Below are positions 32,146 through 40,941 of a stretch of 63,711 nucleotides of DNA, one piece after another. Position 1 is the first letter of the stretch. Each line of letters begins with the position of its first letter. Below the pieces are notes generated by a model. The model did no database searches and had not been told where the DNA came from. It was given only the letters and a program-made list of their open reading frames with translations. Origin of the DNA: Candidatus Gaiellasilicea maunaloa (GTDB lineage: Bacteria; Actinomycetota; Thermoleophilia; Gaiellales; Gaiellaceae); contig JANDLU010000009.1 in NCBI GenBank assembly GCA_024330215.1, forward strand, positions 1-63,711, given 5' to 3'. The position numbers were made by a program, and so were the translations under genes.

Positions 32146-33743
32146 CGGAGCTCGCGCGCGCGCGGGAGCTGGCGCGGGGATCGCTCGCGACGCTCGAGGC
32201 GAACCGGCGCCGGATCGACGACCTGAACGTCTATCCCGTGCCGGACGGCGACACCGGCACGAACCTGACCTTGACCGCCCGCGCGATCGTGGAGTCGCTC
32301 GAGGCCTCGACGGCCGCCGATCGCGCCGCCGTCGCGAAGGAGCTGACGCGCGCGGCGCTGATGGGCGCGCGCGGGAACTCGGGCGTGATCTTCTCCCAGA
32401 TCCTGCGCGGTGCCGGCGAGGTGCTGGGCGAGCCGGGAGCGATCGACGCGACGCGGATCCGCCGAGCCTTCCGCGGCGCCAGCGACGCGGCGTATCGGGC
32501 CGTGCGCAGGCCTGTCGAGGGGACGATGCTCTCGGTGATCCGGGAGCTCGCCGAGGAGGCCGAGAACCCGCGTCACGCGGCGCTCTCTCCGCTCGAGCTC
32601 TTCCGAGCGCTCGTCGGGCGCGGTGAGATCGCGCTCGCGCGGACGCCGGAGCAGCTCGCCGTCCTCCGTGAGGCGGGGGTCGTCGATGCGGGCGGCGCAG
32701 GCCTGCTCGAGATCGTGCGCGGGATCTCGGCTGCTCTCGCGGGCGAGCGCCCACCGGACGCTCCCGCCGAAGCCGCCCACGAGGCGGGAATCGACGCGAT
32801 CCACCAGGAGCTCTCGCCGTTCCGCTATTGCACCGTGTTCGTGGTCGAGGGTGACGAGCTCGACGCCGAAGCGCTCGAGGAGCAGCTCGAACGGCTGGGC
32901 GACTCGCTGCTCGTCGTCGGCGACTCCTCCGCGCTGAAGATCCACGTCCACACCGACGAGCCGGGAGCCGCGCTCGCGCTCGCGACGGCCCTCGGCACGA
33001 TCGAGGGCGTGGAGATCGCAAACATGCACACGCAGACGGAGCAGCGCTCGGAACGGCTGCTCGAAGCACGCGCCCCCGACCTCGGCCTGATCCTCGAGAC
33101 CGGCGTCGTCGCGATCGTCCCCGGAGCCGGCAACCGGCGTCTCTTCGAGAGCTACGGCGCGACGCGCGTGATCGAGGGCGGCCAGACGATGAATCCCTCG
33201 ACGGAGGACATCCTCGGGGCGATCGAGGCCACTCCGGCAACCGAGGTGCTCGTGCTGCCGAACAACTCGAACGTGATCCTCTCGGCGGAACAGGCGGCGA
33301 AGCTCGCGACGAAACCCGTGCGCGTGATCCCGTCGCGCTCCGTCCAGGCCGGACTCGCCGCGATCGTTCGCTACCTCCCCTCGTTGAGCGCCGCCGAGAA
33401 CGAGGCTGCGATGGCCGAGGCGCTCGCGCAGGTTGCGACCGGCGAGGTCACGATCGCCTCGCGGGACGTCGAGCTCGACGGTGTCGCTGTGCGCAAGGGC
33501 TCGTATCTCGGGCTTGCGGACGGGGAGGCGGTCGCGTCGTCGCCCGACTTCGACGAGGTCGCCTTCGCCGTCGTCGAGCGCCTGCTCGGGAACGGCCGCG
33601 AGGTGCTGACGATCCTGACGGGCGCCGACGAGCCGGAGCTCGCCCGGATCCTCGACCGGCTGGAGCAGAGCCACCCGCAGGTGGAGCTCGACGTCCAGCC
33701 CGGCGGCCAGCCGCACTACCCGCTCCTCCTCGCGGCTGAATAG
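32136..33743 (+). CDS. fakA: Fatty acid kinase catalytic subunit FakA-like (DAK2 domain protein)
   Basis: It probably phosphorylates fatty acids held by a DegV-type binding protein, allowing exogenous fatty acids to enter phospholipid synthesis. The 535-residue protein has the N-terminal DAK2 kinase domain with LNVYPVPDGDTGTN (metal/ATP) and MGARGNSGVIFSQILRG, a middle domain, and a C-terminal DegV-related domain (VVAIVPGAGNRRLFESYGA, VLVLPNNSNVILSAEQAA). ATG 32136 gives the usual short N-terminus; ATG 32124 is also in frame. A lone receiver domain and a degV gene follow at once. Confidence 0.88.
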   Translation: MPVTELARARELARGSLATLEANRRRIDDLNVYPVPDGDTGTNLTLTARAIVESLEASTAADRAAVAKELTRAALMGARGNSGVIFSQILRGAGEVLGEPGAIDATRIRRAFRGASDAAYRAVRRPVEGTMLSVIRELAEEAENPRHAALSPLELFRALVGRGEIALARTPEQLAVLREAGVVDAGGAGLLEIVRGISAALAGERPPDAPAEAAHEAGIDAIHQELSPFRYCTVFVVEGDELDAEALEEQLERLGDSLLVVGDSSALKIHVHTDEPGAALALATALGTIEGVEIANMHTQTEQRSERLLEARAPDLGLILETGVVAIVPGAGNRRLFESYGATRVIEGGQTMNPSTEDILGAIEATPATEVLVLPNNSNVILSAEQAAKLATKPVRVIPSRSVQAGLAAIVRYLPSLSAAENEAAMAEALAQVATGEVTIASRDVELDGVAVRKGSYLGLADGEAVASSPDFDEVAFAVVERLLGNGREVLTILTGADEPELARILDRLEQSHPQVELDVQPGGQPHYPLLLAAE

Positions 33744-34130
33744 GTGAGCCTGATCACTTCGCTCCGGATCCTGCTCGTCGAGGACAACGACGTCTTCCGC
33801 CAGGCACTCGAGCTTCTGCTCGGGCTCGAGGAAGGGCTCGAGGTCGTCGGCGCCGTCACCGACGGAAACGCCGTCCTCGCAGCCTGCGCCGCGCTCGACC
33901 CGGAGGTCGTCGTGATGGACTTCCGCCTGCCGGGAATGGATGGCGTCGAGGCCACCACGGCGCTCCGCTCGGTTCGTCCGGAGATCGCGGTTGTCTGCCT
34001 GACGGCCTCGGCGAGCCCGCGGGAGCTCGATGCGCTCGTGGCGGCCGGAGCCGTGAGCTGCCTGCGCAAGGATCAGCCTCTCGACGAGATCGTGGGCGCG
34101 ATCCGTAGGGCAGGAGCCCCGGTCGCATGA
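33744..34130 (+). CDS. Single-domain response regulator (CheY-like receiver)
   Basis: A 128-residue stand-alone receiver domain. The acidic pocket (LLVEDND, about residues 10-16), phospho-acceptor Asp in VVVMDFRLPGMDG (about residue 54), Thr in VCLTAS and Lys in CLRKDQ are all present. No output domain is attached. GTG 33744 directly abuts the fakA stop, and its own stop overlaps the degV start (ATGA), so it is cotranslated with the fatty-acid kinase module. No histidine kinase is in the window. Its partner and role are unknown. Confidence 0.85.
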   Translation: MSLITSLRILLVEDNDVFRQALELLLGLEEGLEVVGAVTDGNAVLAACAALDPEVVVMDFRLPGMDGVEATTALRSVRPEIAVVCLTASASPRELDALVAAGAVSCLRKDQPLDEIVGAIRRAGAPVA

Positions 34131-34990
34131 GGCTGACGAACGAGAACACGGCGGTCGTGATGGACTCGACGGCGGACTTCCCGGACGCGCAGGAGCGCTT
34201 CCCGAACCTGCGCGTCGTCCCGCTCTACGTGAGCTTCGGCGCCGAGACGTTCCGCGACTACGTCGAGCTCGATCCGCACACCTTCTACGCGCGGCTGCGG
34301 TCGGCGTCCGCGACGCCGACGACCTCGCAACCGACACCCCAGGACTTCCTCGCGACCTACGAGGAGCTCGCCGGTTACGAGCGCATCTATTCGCTGCACA
34401 TCTCCTCCCGGCTCTCGGGCACGTGCGGCAGCGCCTCGCTCGCTGCCCAGGAGCTCGGTGGAGACGCCGTCAGGCTGCTCGATACCGAGTCCGTCTCGGT
34501 CGGGATCTCGATGCTGGCGCTCGGGATCCGGCGACTGCTCGAGCGCGGGACGAGCGACGCGGAGATCGAGGCGCTCGCGGCAAGCCATCGACAGCGCTCC
34601 GGCCTCCTCTTCACCGTCGACACACTCGAGTTCCTGGCGAGGGGCGGCCGGATCGGAAGGGCTCGCGCGCTCGCCGGCAGCCTCCTCCACGTGAAGCCGA
34701 TCCTGACGATCGCGGACGGCGAGGTCGTGCCGCTCACCCGCGTTCGCGGCCGCGGGCGCGAGAAGGCGCTCCAGGAGTTTCGGCGTCGATTCGAGGCGGC
34801 GACGACGGCTGCGGACGGACTGCACGTCGGGATCGCCCACGCCGAGGCGGACGACGCGGTCGCGCAGCTTCGGGCCCTCGTGCTCGACGCCCGCCCGCAG
34901 ACCGAGATCGAGCTCGTGACCTCGCTCGGCGCCGTCGTCGGCACCCACGCCGGCCCCGGGACCATCGGCTTCTTCTGGTTCCAGGATTAG
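34127..34990 (+). CDS. DegV-family fatty-acid-binding protein (FakB-like)
   Basis: It likely binds the fatty acid that FakA phosphorylates. The 287-residue protein has the family hallmarks VVMDSTADFP, VVPLYVSFG, TSQPTPQDFLATYEEL (Thr/Ser loop contacting the carboxylate), IYSLHISSRLSGT and THAGPGTIGFFWF. ATG 34127 overlaps the receiver-domain gene by 4 nt. Gene order fakA - receiver - degV is consistent with one functional unit. Chain-length preference cannot be read from the sequence. Confidence 0.88.
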   Translation: MRLTNENTAVVMDSTADFPDAQERFPNLRVVPLYVSFGAETFRDYVELDPHTFYARLRSASATPTTSQPTPQDFLATYEELAGYERIYSLHISSRLSGTCGSASLAAQELGGDAVRLLDTESVSVGISMLALGIRRLLERGTSDAEIEALAASHRQRSGLLFTVDTLEFLARGGRIGRARALAGSLLHVKPILTIADGEVVPLTRVRGRGREKALQEFRRRFEAATTAADGLHVGIAHAEADDAVAQLRALVLDARPQTEIELVTSLGAVVGTHAGPGTIGFFWFQD

Positions 34991-35015
34991 GGGCCTGTCC
35001 AGCCGGACCGGGTGC

Positions 35016-35021
35016 GATACT
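35016..35021 (+). promoter_or_regulatory. -10-like box GATACT, leaderless promoter of recG
   Basis: GATACT ends 6 nt before ATG 35028. The first base deviates from TANNNT, but the spacing fits the pattern. Confidence 0.35.
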
Positions 35022-35027
35022 CGGCGG

Positions 35028-37106
35028 ATGCGCCGGCTTCCGCCCGGTTTCGCCGTCTTGGACCCGCCCGAAGGTGGCTGGCCGCCGACGCGGGGCCGCT
35101 TCCGGGCCGAGCGGCTCGAGGCGCCGGTCGAGACCTTGCCGGGAGTCGGCCCAGCGTTGCAGAAGCGGCTCGCGAAGCTCGGCCTCGAGCGCGTCGGCGA
35201 TCTGCTCTCGCATCGACCGCGCCGGTACGAGGAGCCCGCTCCGCAGCGTCGGATCGCAGAGCTCTCTCTTGCTCGACCTGGGGGCGAGGAGGAAGCGCTG
35301 ATCGAGGGCGAGGTCCTGAAGACTTTCTCGCGCCACGGCCGCGGCCGATTGCGGATCCTGACCGCCCAGATCGCGGACGCCTCCGGTCAGATCTCCGCCA
35401 CCTGGTTCAACCAGCCGTGGCTGCAGGAGAAGCTCGTGCCGGGCACCCGCGTCCGCCTGCGCGGCACGACGAACCGGTACGGCTTCCAGGTGCGCTCCTA
35501 CGACCTGAACGGCGGCGGCGCGACGTCGGATTACGCGCCGGTCTATCCCGCGAGCGAGGAGATTTCCGCGACCAAGCTCCGCGAGCTCGTGGCGGCCGCG
35601 CTCGCTCACGTGCGCGACGGCCCGGATCCGTTGCCGGTCTTCGTCAAGATCGCCCGAGGGCTGCCGCTGAAGGCAGACGCATTGGTCGCACTGCACGCGC
35701 CGCGCTCGCTCGCCGAGGCGGAGGAGGGGAGACGCCGACTCGCCTTCGACGAGCTGCTCGTCCTCCAGCTCGCGCTCGCCCGGCAGAACGCGGAGCGCGA
35801 GCAGGCCGTCGCCGCCGCCCTCCCCGAGCCGGGCGAGCTGATCGGGCGCTACCGAGCCGCGCTCCCGTTCACGCTGACCGAGCACCAGGAGTTCGCGATC
35901 GTGGAGCTCGACGCCGACCTCGCCCGCACGACTCCGATGCAGCGGTTGCTCCAGGGCGACGTCGGGTCGGGCAAGACGATCGTCGCGCTCTACGCGCTCC
36001 TTCGCGCCGTCGAGGCCGGCCGCCAAGGCGCGCTGATGGCACCGACGGAGACGCTCGCCGAGCAGCACTTCCTCACGATTGAGGAAATCTGCGCGCAGCT
36101 CGGCGTCTCGTGCGCGCTCGTCACCGGCTCGACGAAATCGCCGGACGCCGCGCGTGCCGACGTCGTCGTCGGCACGCACGCCCTGATCCAGCAGGGTTTC
36201 GAGCTCCGCGACCTCGCCGTCGCGGTCGTCGACGAGCAGCATCGCTTCGGCGTCGAGCAGCGCTCGGCCCTTGCCGAGGGCCGCAGCCCGCACGTGCTCC
36301 ACATGACCGCCACGCCGATCCCACGCACGCTCGCGCTGACGGTCTACGGCGACCTGGCGGTGAGCGAGATCGCGAAGCCTCCCGCCTCCCGCAAGCCGAT
36401 CGTGACCGCGTGGGTGACAGACGAGCGCAGCTCCGAGGCATACACGCGGCTTCGCGCTCACCTCGCGGAGGGCCGGCAGGCGTACGTCGTCTGCCCGCTG
36501 ATCGAGGAGTCGGCGACGAGCGACGCGCGCGCGGCCGAGCAGGAGGCCGAGCTCCTGCGCGCCGGCGAGCTGAAGGGCTTCCGGGTCGGCTGCATGCACG
36601 GGCGGCTGAAGCCTGCTGCGCGACGCGAGCTGATGGCGAGCTTCAAGGCGCGCGAGCTCGACGCGCTCGTCGCGACGACGGTGATCGAGGTCGGCGTCGA
36701 CGTTCCGAACGCGACGATCATGATCGTCCAGGAGGCCGATCGCTTCGGGCTCGCGCAGCTCCACCAGCTCAGGGGCCGGGTCGGCCGCGGCGCCGAGCAG
36801 TCCTACTGTCTGCTGATCTCGCGCGCGAAAGAGGAGCTGACCGAGTCGGCGACCGAGCGGCTGGCGGCGCTCGTCGCCTCGACCGACGGCTTCGAGCTCG
36901 CCGAGCGCGATCTCGAGATCCGCGGCGGCGGCCAGCTCCTCGGCGCTCGCCAGTCCGGGCTCTCCGATCTCCGCTTCGCCCGGATCGCGAAGGACATCGG
37001 GCTGCTCGAGGCAGCCCGGGATGCGGCCCGCGCGCTGCCCGTGGAGGCGATGGCCGTCGAGGTCGACGCGCTCCTCGGCGGCGCCGAGCATCTGGGTGCG
37101 TCGTAA
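35028..37106 (+). CDS. recG: ATP-dependent DNA helicase RecG
   Basis: It remodels stalled forks and branched DNA. The 692-residue protein has an N-terminal wedge/OB domain (VETLPGVGPALQKRLAKLGLERVGDLLSHRPRRYE; OB fold about 85-170), then helicase motifs LLQGDVGSGKT (I), VVDEQHRFGVEQR (II), MTATPIPRTLALTVYGD (III), VATTVIEVGVDVPNAT (V) and LRGRVGRG (VI), and the RecG-specific C-terminal GQLLGARQSGLSDLRFA. All motifs look intact. It is followed by an accessory group instead of rsmD. Confidence 0.95.
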   Translation: MRRLPPGFAVLDPPEGGWPPTRGRFRAERLEAPVETLPGVGPALQKRLAKLGLERVGDLLSHRPRRYEEPAPQRRIAELSLARPGGEEEALIEGEVLKTFSRHGRGRLRILTAQIADASGQISATWFNQPWLQEKLVPGTRVRLRGTTNRYGFQVRSYDLNGGGATSDYAPVYPASEEISATKLRELVAAALAHVRDGPDPLPVFVKIARGLPLKADALVALHAPRSLAEAEEGRRRLAFDELLVLQLALARQNAEREQAVAAALPEPGELIGRYRAALPFTLTEHQEFAIVELDADLARTTPMQRLLQGDVGSGKTIVALYALLRAVEAGRQGALMAPTETLAEQHFLTIEEICAQLGVSCALVTGSTKSPDAARADVVVGTHALIQQGFELRDLAVAVVDEQHRFGVEQRSALAEGRSPHVLHMTATPIPRTLALTVYGDLAVSEIAKPPASRKPIVTAWVTDERSSEAYTRLRAHLAEGRQAYVVCPLIEESATSDARAAEQEAELLRAGELKGFRVGCMHGRLKPAARRELMASFKARELDALVATTVIEVGVDVPNATIMIVQEADRFGLAQLHQLRGRVGRGAEQSYCLLISRAKEELTESATERLAALVASTDGFELAERDLEIRGGGQLLGARQSGLSDLRFARIAKDIGLLEAARDAARALPVEAMAVEVDALLGGAEHLGAS

Positions 37107-37141
37107 GGGAACCAGAACGCGGCGGGCGGAGTAGAAGGGGC

Positions 37142-38209
37142 ATGAGACTCGCTGCGCTTCTCGTCGCCATCACCACGCTCGCCGCCGGCGGCGTTTCACC
37201 GACCCCGGGAGCGCCGAAGACTCCGCGAGCGGCGCACACGGCGACGCTGCTCGCTTCCGGCGAGGTGCTCGTCGCGGGCGGCTGCACGGTGGACAGCTGC
37301 GAGCTCGACGCGCGCGGGGCGACGACGGAGATCTACGACGCGCGGTCGCGACGCTTCCGAACAGGACCGTCGCTGCTCCGGCCGCGCGTCGGCCATACGG
37401 CCATCCGGCTCGAGGACGACTCGGTGCTCGTCTTCGGCGGTTGGGATACGAGCAGCCAGACCGCGAGCGCCGAGCGGTGGCGTCCCGGCACGGATCGCTT
37501 CGAGCCGGCGGCACCGATGGGCATGCCGCGCGGCGGATTTACCGTCACGAAGCTGCACGACGGCCGGTTCCTCGTCGTCGGCGGCAGCGACGGCGGCCGT
37601 GCGCTTCGCAGCGCCGAGCTGTATGACCCGGCGGTTGGGCGGTTCGTCGCGACGGGCTCGATGGCTGTCGCCCGGTACTCGCACACGGCGACACTTCTCC
37701 CCGATGGGCGCGTGCTCGTCGCGGGTGGAGGCGTCGAAGGCGAAGGAGTGTTGTCATCCGTCGAGATCTGGAGTCCCCGGACGGGTCGTTTCTCGCCCGC
37801 CGCGCCGCTATTCGATCCCCGGCACAAGCACGCTGCGGTCGCAGTCCGCGGCGGCGTCCTCGTTGTCGGCGGCTCCGACGAGCGCGACTTCGCGGGACGC
37901 CGCTCCTCGGCCGAGCTCTATCGGCCGGCAGCGCGCCGGTGGGTGCGCGTCGGGCCGCTCTCGGCGCCGCGCTTCAAGCTCGGGGACGCGATCGTCGCGC
38001 TTCCGAGTGGCGGCGCGCTCGTGGTCGGCGGAGGCCCGCGGGCGGAGCGGTACAACTCGGGCACCCGTCGCTTCCGGCCGGTGGCCGGCACTGGGCGAAC
38101 GCTCTCCTTCTCGACCGCCACGCGGCTGCGTGACGGCGGCATCCTGGTCGTCGGCGGTTACGACGACCGGATCGCACTCGCTCGCGGCGCCTGGCTGCTC
38201 CGCTCCTAG
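37142..38209 (+). CDS. Secreted kelch-repeat protein
   Basis: A 355-residue exported beta-propeller of unknown function. After a short signal peptide (MRLAALLVAITTLAAGGVS) come about six kelch motifs with the pattern HTATLLxDGRVLVAGG...AELYDPxxGRF (for example around residues 33-75, 85-125, 180-215). Such proteins bind carbohydrates or proteins, or act as oxidase-like propellers; no catalytic residues were identified. ATG 37142 follows GAAGGGG. Its TAG stop lies in CTAG, shared on the other strand with the vapC stop. Confidence 0.8.
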   Translation: MRLAALLVAITTLAAGGVSPTPGAPKTPRAAHTATLLASGEVLVAGGCTVDSCELDARGATTEIYDARSRRFRTGPSLLRPRVGHTAIRLEDDSVLVFGGWDTSSQTASAERWRPGTDRFEPAAPMGMPRGGFTVTKLHDGRFLVVGGSDGGRALRSAELYDPAVGRFVATGSMAVARYSHTATLLPDGRVLVAGGGVEGEGVLSSVEIWSPRTGRFSPAAPLFDPRHKHAAVAVRGGVLVVGGSDERDFAGRRSSAELYRPAARRWVRVGPLSAPRFKLGDAIVALPSGGALVVGGGPRAERYNSGTRRFRPVAGTGRTLSFSTATRLRDGGILVVGGYDDRIALARGAWLLRS

Positions 38210-38631
38210 GGCACGAGCTCGAACGCCTCGACATGTCTCGGCCGGACGACCGAGAAGTGGCGCCGGTCGAGCGTTGCGATTGTCGAGACGCCGAGCCGTT
38301 CCGCCGCCGCGACGATGGAGGCATCGACGGTTCCGAGCCGGAGGTCGCGGTACTGCTCGACAAGTTGCGCGATCCGGAGCCAGTCCGACGGATGCACTGG
38401 CTCGACGCTGAGATTCCCGAGAGTCAGCTCCGCCAGGAAGCGAAGCTCCACCTCCGGATGCAGCCGCGTGGCCATGAGGTGCGTCACCTCGGCGATCGTG
38501 AGCACGGGCACTCGCTTTGGGCCGGCGAACTCATGAAGCAGCGTGGTGCACCGCTCGTGCTCTCGGTCGTCGCAATCCGCCACCGCGAAGAGCGGGCCGG
38601 CATCGACTACGAGCGCCGTGGATCGCTCCAT
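38206..38631 (-). CDS. vapC: VapC-type PIN-domain ribonuclease toxin
   Basis: The toxin of a type II toxin-antitoxin pair. The 141-residue PIN domain has the acidic metal-binding residues: Asp in VVDAGPL (residue ~10), Glu in TIAEV, Asp in LGTVDASIVAAAERL and Asp in IATLDRRHF. VapC enzymes cleave tRNA or rRNA. It overlaps the antitoxin gene by 25 nt, as is usual. It converges with the kelch gene, the two sharing the CTAG stop. Confidence 0.87.
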   Translation of the reverse strand: MERSTALVVDAGPLFAVADCDDREHERCTTLLHEFAGPKRVPVLTIAEVTHLMATRLHPEVELRFLAELTLGNLSVEPVHPSDWLRIAQLVEQYRDLRLGTVDASIVAAAERLGVSTIATLDRRHFSVVRPRHVEAFELVP

Positions 38632-38849
38632 TCCTCGGCGAGGATCTCCTCGATGCGAGAGGCGATATTCCCGTCTCTGCTCGCTCCAGCCGCTTCGAAC
38701 AGAAACGGTCGCCGAGTGCCTGGCTTCCCGTTTGCATAGAGCTCGAGCGCTTCGCGGATCACATCCGAGAATGTGCCGTCGCGCTGCGCCGCGATATGTC
38801 GCAGCTTCGTGTCAAGTTCCTCGCTGATCTTGATCGTCGTCCGCTTCAT
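38607..38849 (-). CDS. vapB: VapB-type antitoxin (ribbon-helix-helix)
   Basis: An 80-residue antitoxin. Residues 1-45 (MKRTTIKISEELDTKLRHIA, then SDVIREALELYANG) form a ribbon-helix-helix DNA-binding domain. The C-terminal half (IASRIEEILAEEWSDPRRS) would bind and block the VapC active site. It is the first gene of the pair on the minus strand and probably autoregulates the operon with VapC. Confidence 0.83.
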   Translation of the reverse strand: MKRTTIKISEELDTKLRHIAAQRDGTFSDVIREALELYANGKPGTRRPFLFEAAGASRDGNIASRIEEILAEEWSDPRRS

Positions 38850-38892
38850 GGGTATGCCAGCATACCTCTTGGCTCGACGGAAGCTCAGGTCA

Positions 38893-38898
38893 TACTCT
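38893..38898 (+). promoter_or_regulatory. -10 box TACTCT, leaderless promoter of the VOC gene
   Basis: TACTCT ends 6 nt before ATG 38905. It lies in the short divergent gap shared with vapB. Confidence 0.4.
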
Positions 38899-38904
38899 GC
38901 GATA

Positions 38905-39315
38905 ATGCCGAGCCCGCCTCCTGGATACCCGCGGGTTTCGCCCTATCTCCTGTACGAGGACGCGGCGGCCGCTGTCGACTATCTCCAGCGAGTCTTCGGC
39001 TTTGAGCTTCGCCTGTCGCAGATCGGAGGCGCGGGCCGCGCACACAACGAGCTTCTGCTCGGGGATGACGGATTGGTCATGCTCGGCCAGGCCGGTGAGG
39101 GCTTCTCGAGCCCACGGACACTCGGCTCGTTCCCGCCCTCGATGATCCATGTCTACGTCGATGACGTCGAGGCGCTTCATGTGCGGGCAAAGGACGCCGG
39201 AGCGGAGTTGACCGAGCTCGAGCTTTCCCCGGCAGGGGATCGTCGGTTTACGGCAACCGACCTCGAAGGGCAGGTTTGGGTCTTCGCGCAGCGCGTTCCC
39301 ACGACTGACGAGTAG
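38905..39315 (+). CDS. VOC (glyoxalase/bleomycin-resistance-like) family protein
   Basis: A 136-residue protein with the paired beta-alpha-beta-beta-beta modules of the vicinal oxygen chelate fold: VSPYLLYEDAAAAVDYLQRVFGFE, ELLLGDDGLVMLGQ, MIHVYVDDVEALHVRAKDAG and FTATDLEGQVWVFAQ. It resembles PhnB/glyoxalase-like proteins with unknown substrates. ATG 38905 fits the leaderless pattern; a longer in-frame start at 38773 would overlap the antitoxin gene antisense. Confidence 0.8.
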   Translation: MPSPPPGYPRVSPYLLYEDAAAAVDYLQRVFGFELRLSQIGGAGRAHNELLLGDDGLVMLGQAGEGFSSPRTLGSFPPSMIHVYVDDVEALHVRAKDAGAELTELELSPAGDRRFTATDLEGQVWVFAQRVPTTDE

Positions 39316-39357
39316 GGCAGTGGGGGGCGAAACGACGGCGTTCAGGGCCCTGCGCGC

Positions 39358-39885
39358 ATGAGGATCATCGCCGGCGATCGGCGCGGCGCCAGGATCGCCG
39401 CACCGCCGGGGCTCGCGACGCGGCCCACCGGCGACCGCGTCCGCGAGGCCGCCTTCAGTCTGATCGGGCCGGTCGACGGCGCGATCGTGCTCGACCTCTA
39501 CGCCGGCTCGGGGGCTCTCGGGCTCGAGGCGCTCTCGCGGGGTGCGGCGAGTGTGACCTTTGTCGAGTCCGATCGGGCCGCCTGCCGCGTCATCTCGGAG
39601 AACCTCGCCAGGCTGCGCTTCAGCGGCGCCCGGGTCGCCTGCGCCGACGCGATCTGGACGCTGCGGCAGGAGTCGCGCAGCTACGACCTCGTCCTCGTCG
39701 ACCCACCCTACGAGCAGTGGGCCGAGCTCGAATCGAAGCTTGCAGTGCGGCTCGTGCGCGTGCTCGCCCCCGACGGGCTGCTCGTCGTCGAGACGAGCTC
39801 CCGCATCGAGCCCGTGCTGCCGCTCGCGCTCCGCACCTCCCGGCGGTACGGTTCCGCCCGTCTCACCCTGTTCGAGCACCCATGA
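39358..39885 (+). CDS. rsmD: 16S rRNA (guanine-966-N2)-methyltransferase
   Basis: It methylates G966 of 16S rRNA with SAM. The 175-residue protein has MRIIAGDRRGARIAAP at the N-terminus, TRPTGDRVREAAFSLIG, the SAM motif LDLYAGSGALGLEALSRGA and the catalytic LVLVDPPYEQW (DPPY). Length and motifs are typical. The stop overlaps the coaD start (ATGA), matching the common rsmD-coaD pairing. Confidence 0.93.
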   Translation: MRIIAGDRRGARIAAPPGLATRPTGDRVREAAFSLIGPVDGAIVLDLYAGSGALGLEALSRGAASVTFVESDRAACRVISENLARLRFSGARVACADAIWTLRQESRSYDLVLVDPPYEQWAELESKLAVRLVRVLAPDGLLVVETSSRIEPVLPLALRTSRRYGSARLTLFEHP

Positions 39886-40397
39886 TCACGGCCATCTACC
39901 CAGGGACGTACGACCCGGTCACGCTCGGTCACGTCGACGTGATCGAGCGCGCGGCCGCGATCTTCGATCGGATCGTCGTCGGAGTCGTCGGGAATCCGCA
40001 GCACAAGACGCCGATGTTCACGCTCGACGAGCGCGTCGAGTTCCTGCGCGAGGCGCTCGCCGACCTGTCGAATGTCGAGGTCGATGTCTTCTCCGAGCTG
40101 GTGGTCGACTTCGCGCGCCGCTGGCAGGCGAAGGTGATCGTCAAGGGCCTCCGCGTGATCTCCGACTTCGAGTGGGAATTCCAGATGAACCAGCTCAACC
40201 GGCACCTCGCGCCCGAGATCGAGACCGTCTACGTGATGGCGAGCCCGCAGGTCAGCTTCGTCTCGTCGAGCGGCGTGAAGGAGATCGCCGCCTTCGGCGG
40301 AAAGGTGGACGAGCTGGTGCCAGAGCCCGTGGCGCGCCGACTCGCGGAGAGGTTTCCGAACGGCAGACCCGGCGCTCCGGAGAATCCCCGTGAATAA
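39882..40397 (+). CDS. coaD: Phosphopantetheine adenylyltransferase
   Basis: It adenylates 4'-phosphopantetheine in coenzyme A synthesis. The 171-residue protein has the nucleotidyltransferase motif YPGTYDPVTLGHVDVI with the TxGH signature, KGLRVISDFEWEFQMNQLN and FVSSSGVKEIAAFGG. The start at ATG 39882 overlaps rsmD by 4 nt; the longer frame upstream is antisense-like noise within rsmD. It supplies CoA/ACP cofactor for plsX and acpP nearby. Confidence 0.94.
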   Translation: MITAIYPGTYDPVTLGHVDVIERAAAIFDRIVVGVVGNPQHKTPMFTLDERVEFLREALADLSNVEVDVFSELVVDFARRWQAKVIVKGLRVISDFEWEFQMNQLNRHLAPEIETVYVMASPQVSFVSSSGVKEIAAFGGKVDELVPEPVARRLAERFPNGRPGAPENPRE

Positions 40398-40426
40398 ACG
40401 CGGCGAGTAGACTTCTGGAGACCAAT

Positions 40427-40933
40427 ATGGACGTTCTCGTTCTCATCGACAAGCTCGACGACCTCGTGCACAACGCCAAGGCCGTGCCGCTCACCGACCA
40501 GGTGCGGATCGACCGCGAGGAGATCTACGACATCCTCGATCAGATGCGCGCGACCATCCCGGAGGAGATCAAGCAGGCGCGCTGGATCGTCAAGGAGCGG
40601 CAGGAGATGCTGGCCGAGGCCAAGCGCGAGACCGACCGGCTGCTCGGTGAGGCGCGCGAGCAGGCAGTACGCGAGGCGTCGCAGACCGAGATCGTCAAGC
40701 TCGCGGAACGCCAGGCACAGGAGATCGTGGACGACGCCCGCCGCCAGGCGCGCGAGACGCGACTCGAGATGGAGGACTGGGCGGACGGGATCCTCTCGAC
40801 GCTCGAGGTCAACCTCGACAAGTTCCTCACTGCCGTCAAGCGGGGCCGCGAGCGGCTGCACGAGCGCTCGCAGGAGACCGTCGTCGCGGGCGTCGGCCCG
40901 CGCGAGGTCGACGACGACGGCTCCTACCTCTAG
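40427..40933 (+). CDS. Coiled-coil protein, SepIVA/DivIVA-like
   Basis: A 168-residue, almost wholly helical coiled-coil protein (about residues 25-140 rich in E, R, Q, A with no glycine). It starts MDVLVLIDKLDDLVHNAKAVPLTDQVRIDREEIYDILDQ, and its position between coaD and DUF177/rpmF matches the DivIVA-like septation factor SepIVA of mycobacteria. The N-terminal motif and location support a cell-division or envelope scaffold role. A TGGAG site precedes ATG 40427, with TAGACT 13 nt upstream, so this gene may have a short leader. Confidence 0.72.
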   Translation: MDVLVLIDKLDDLVHNAKAVPLTDQVRIDREEIYDILDQMRATIPEEIKQARWIVKERQEMLAEAKRETDRLLGEAREQAVREASQTEIVKLAERQAQEIVDDARRQARETRLEMEDWADGILSTLEVNLDKFLTAVKRGRERLHERSQETVVAGVGPREVDDDGSYL

Positions 40934-40941
40934 CTCGAGCC

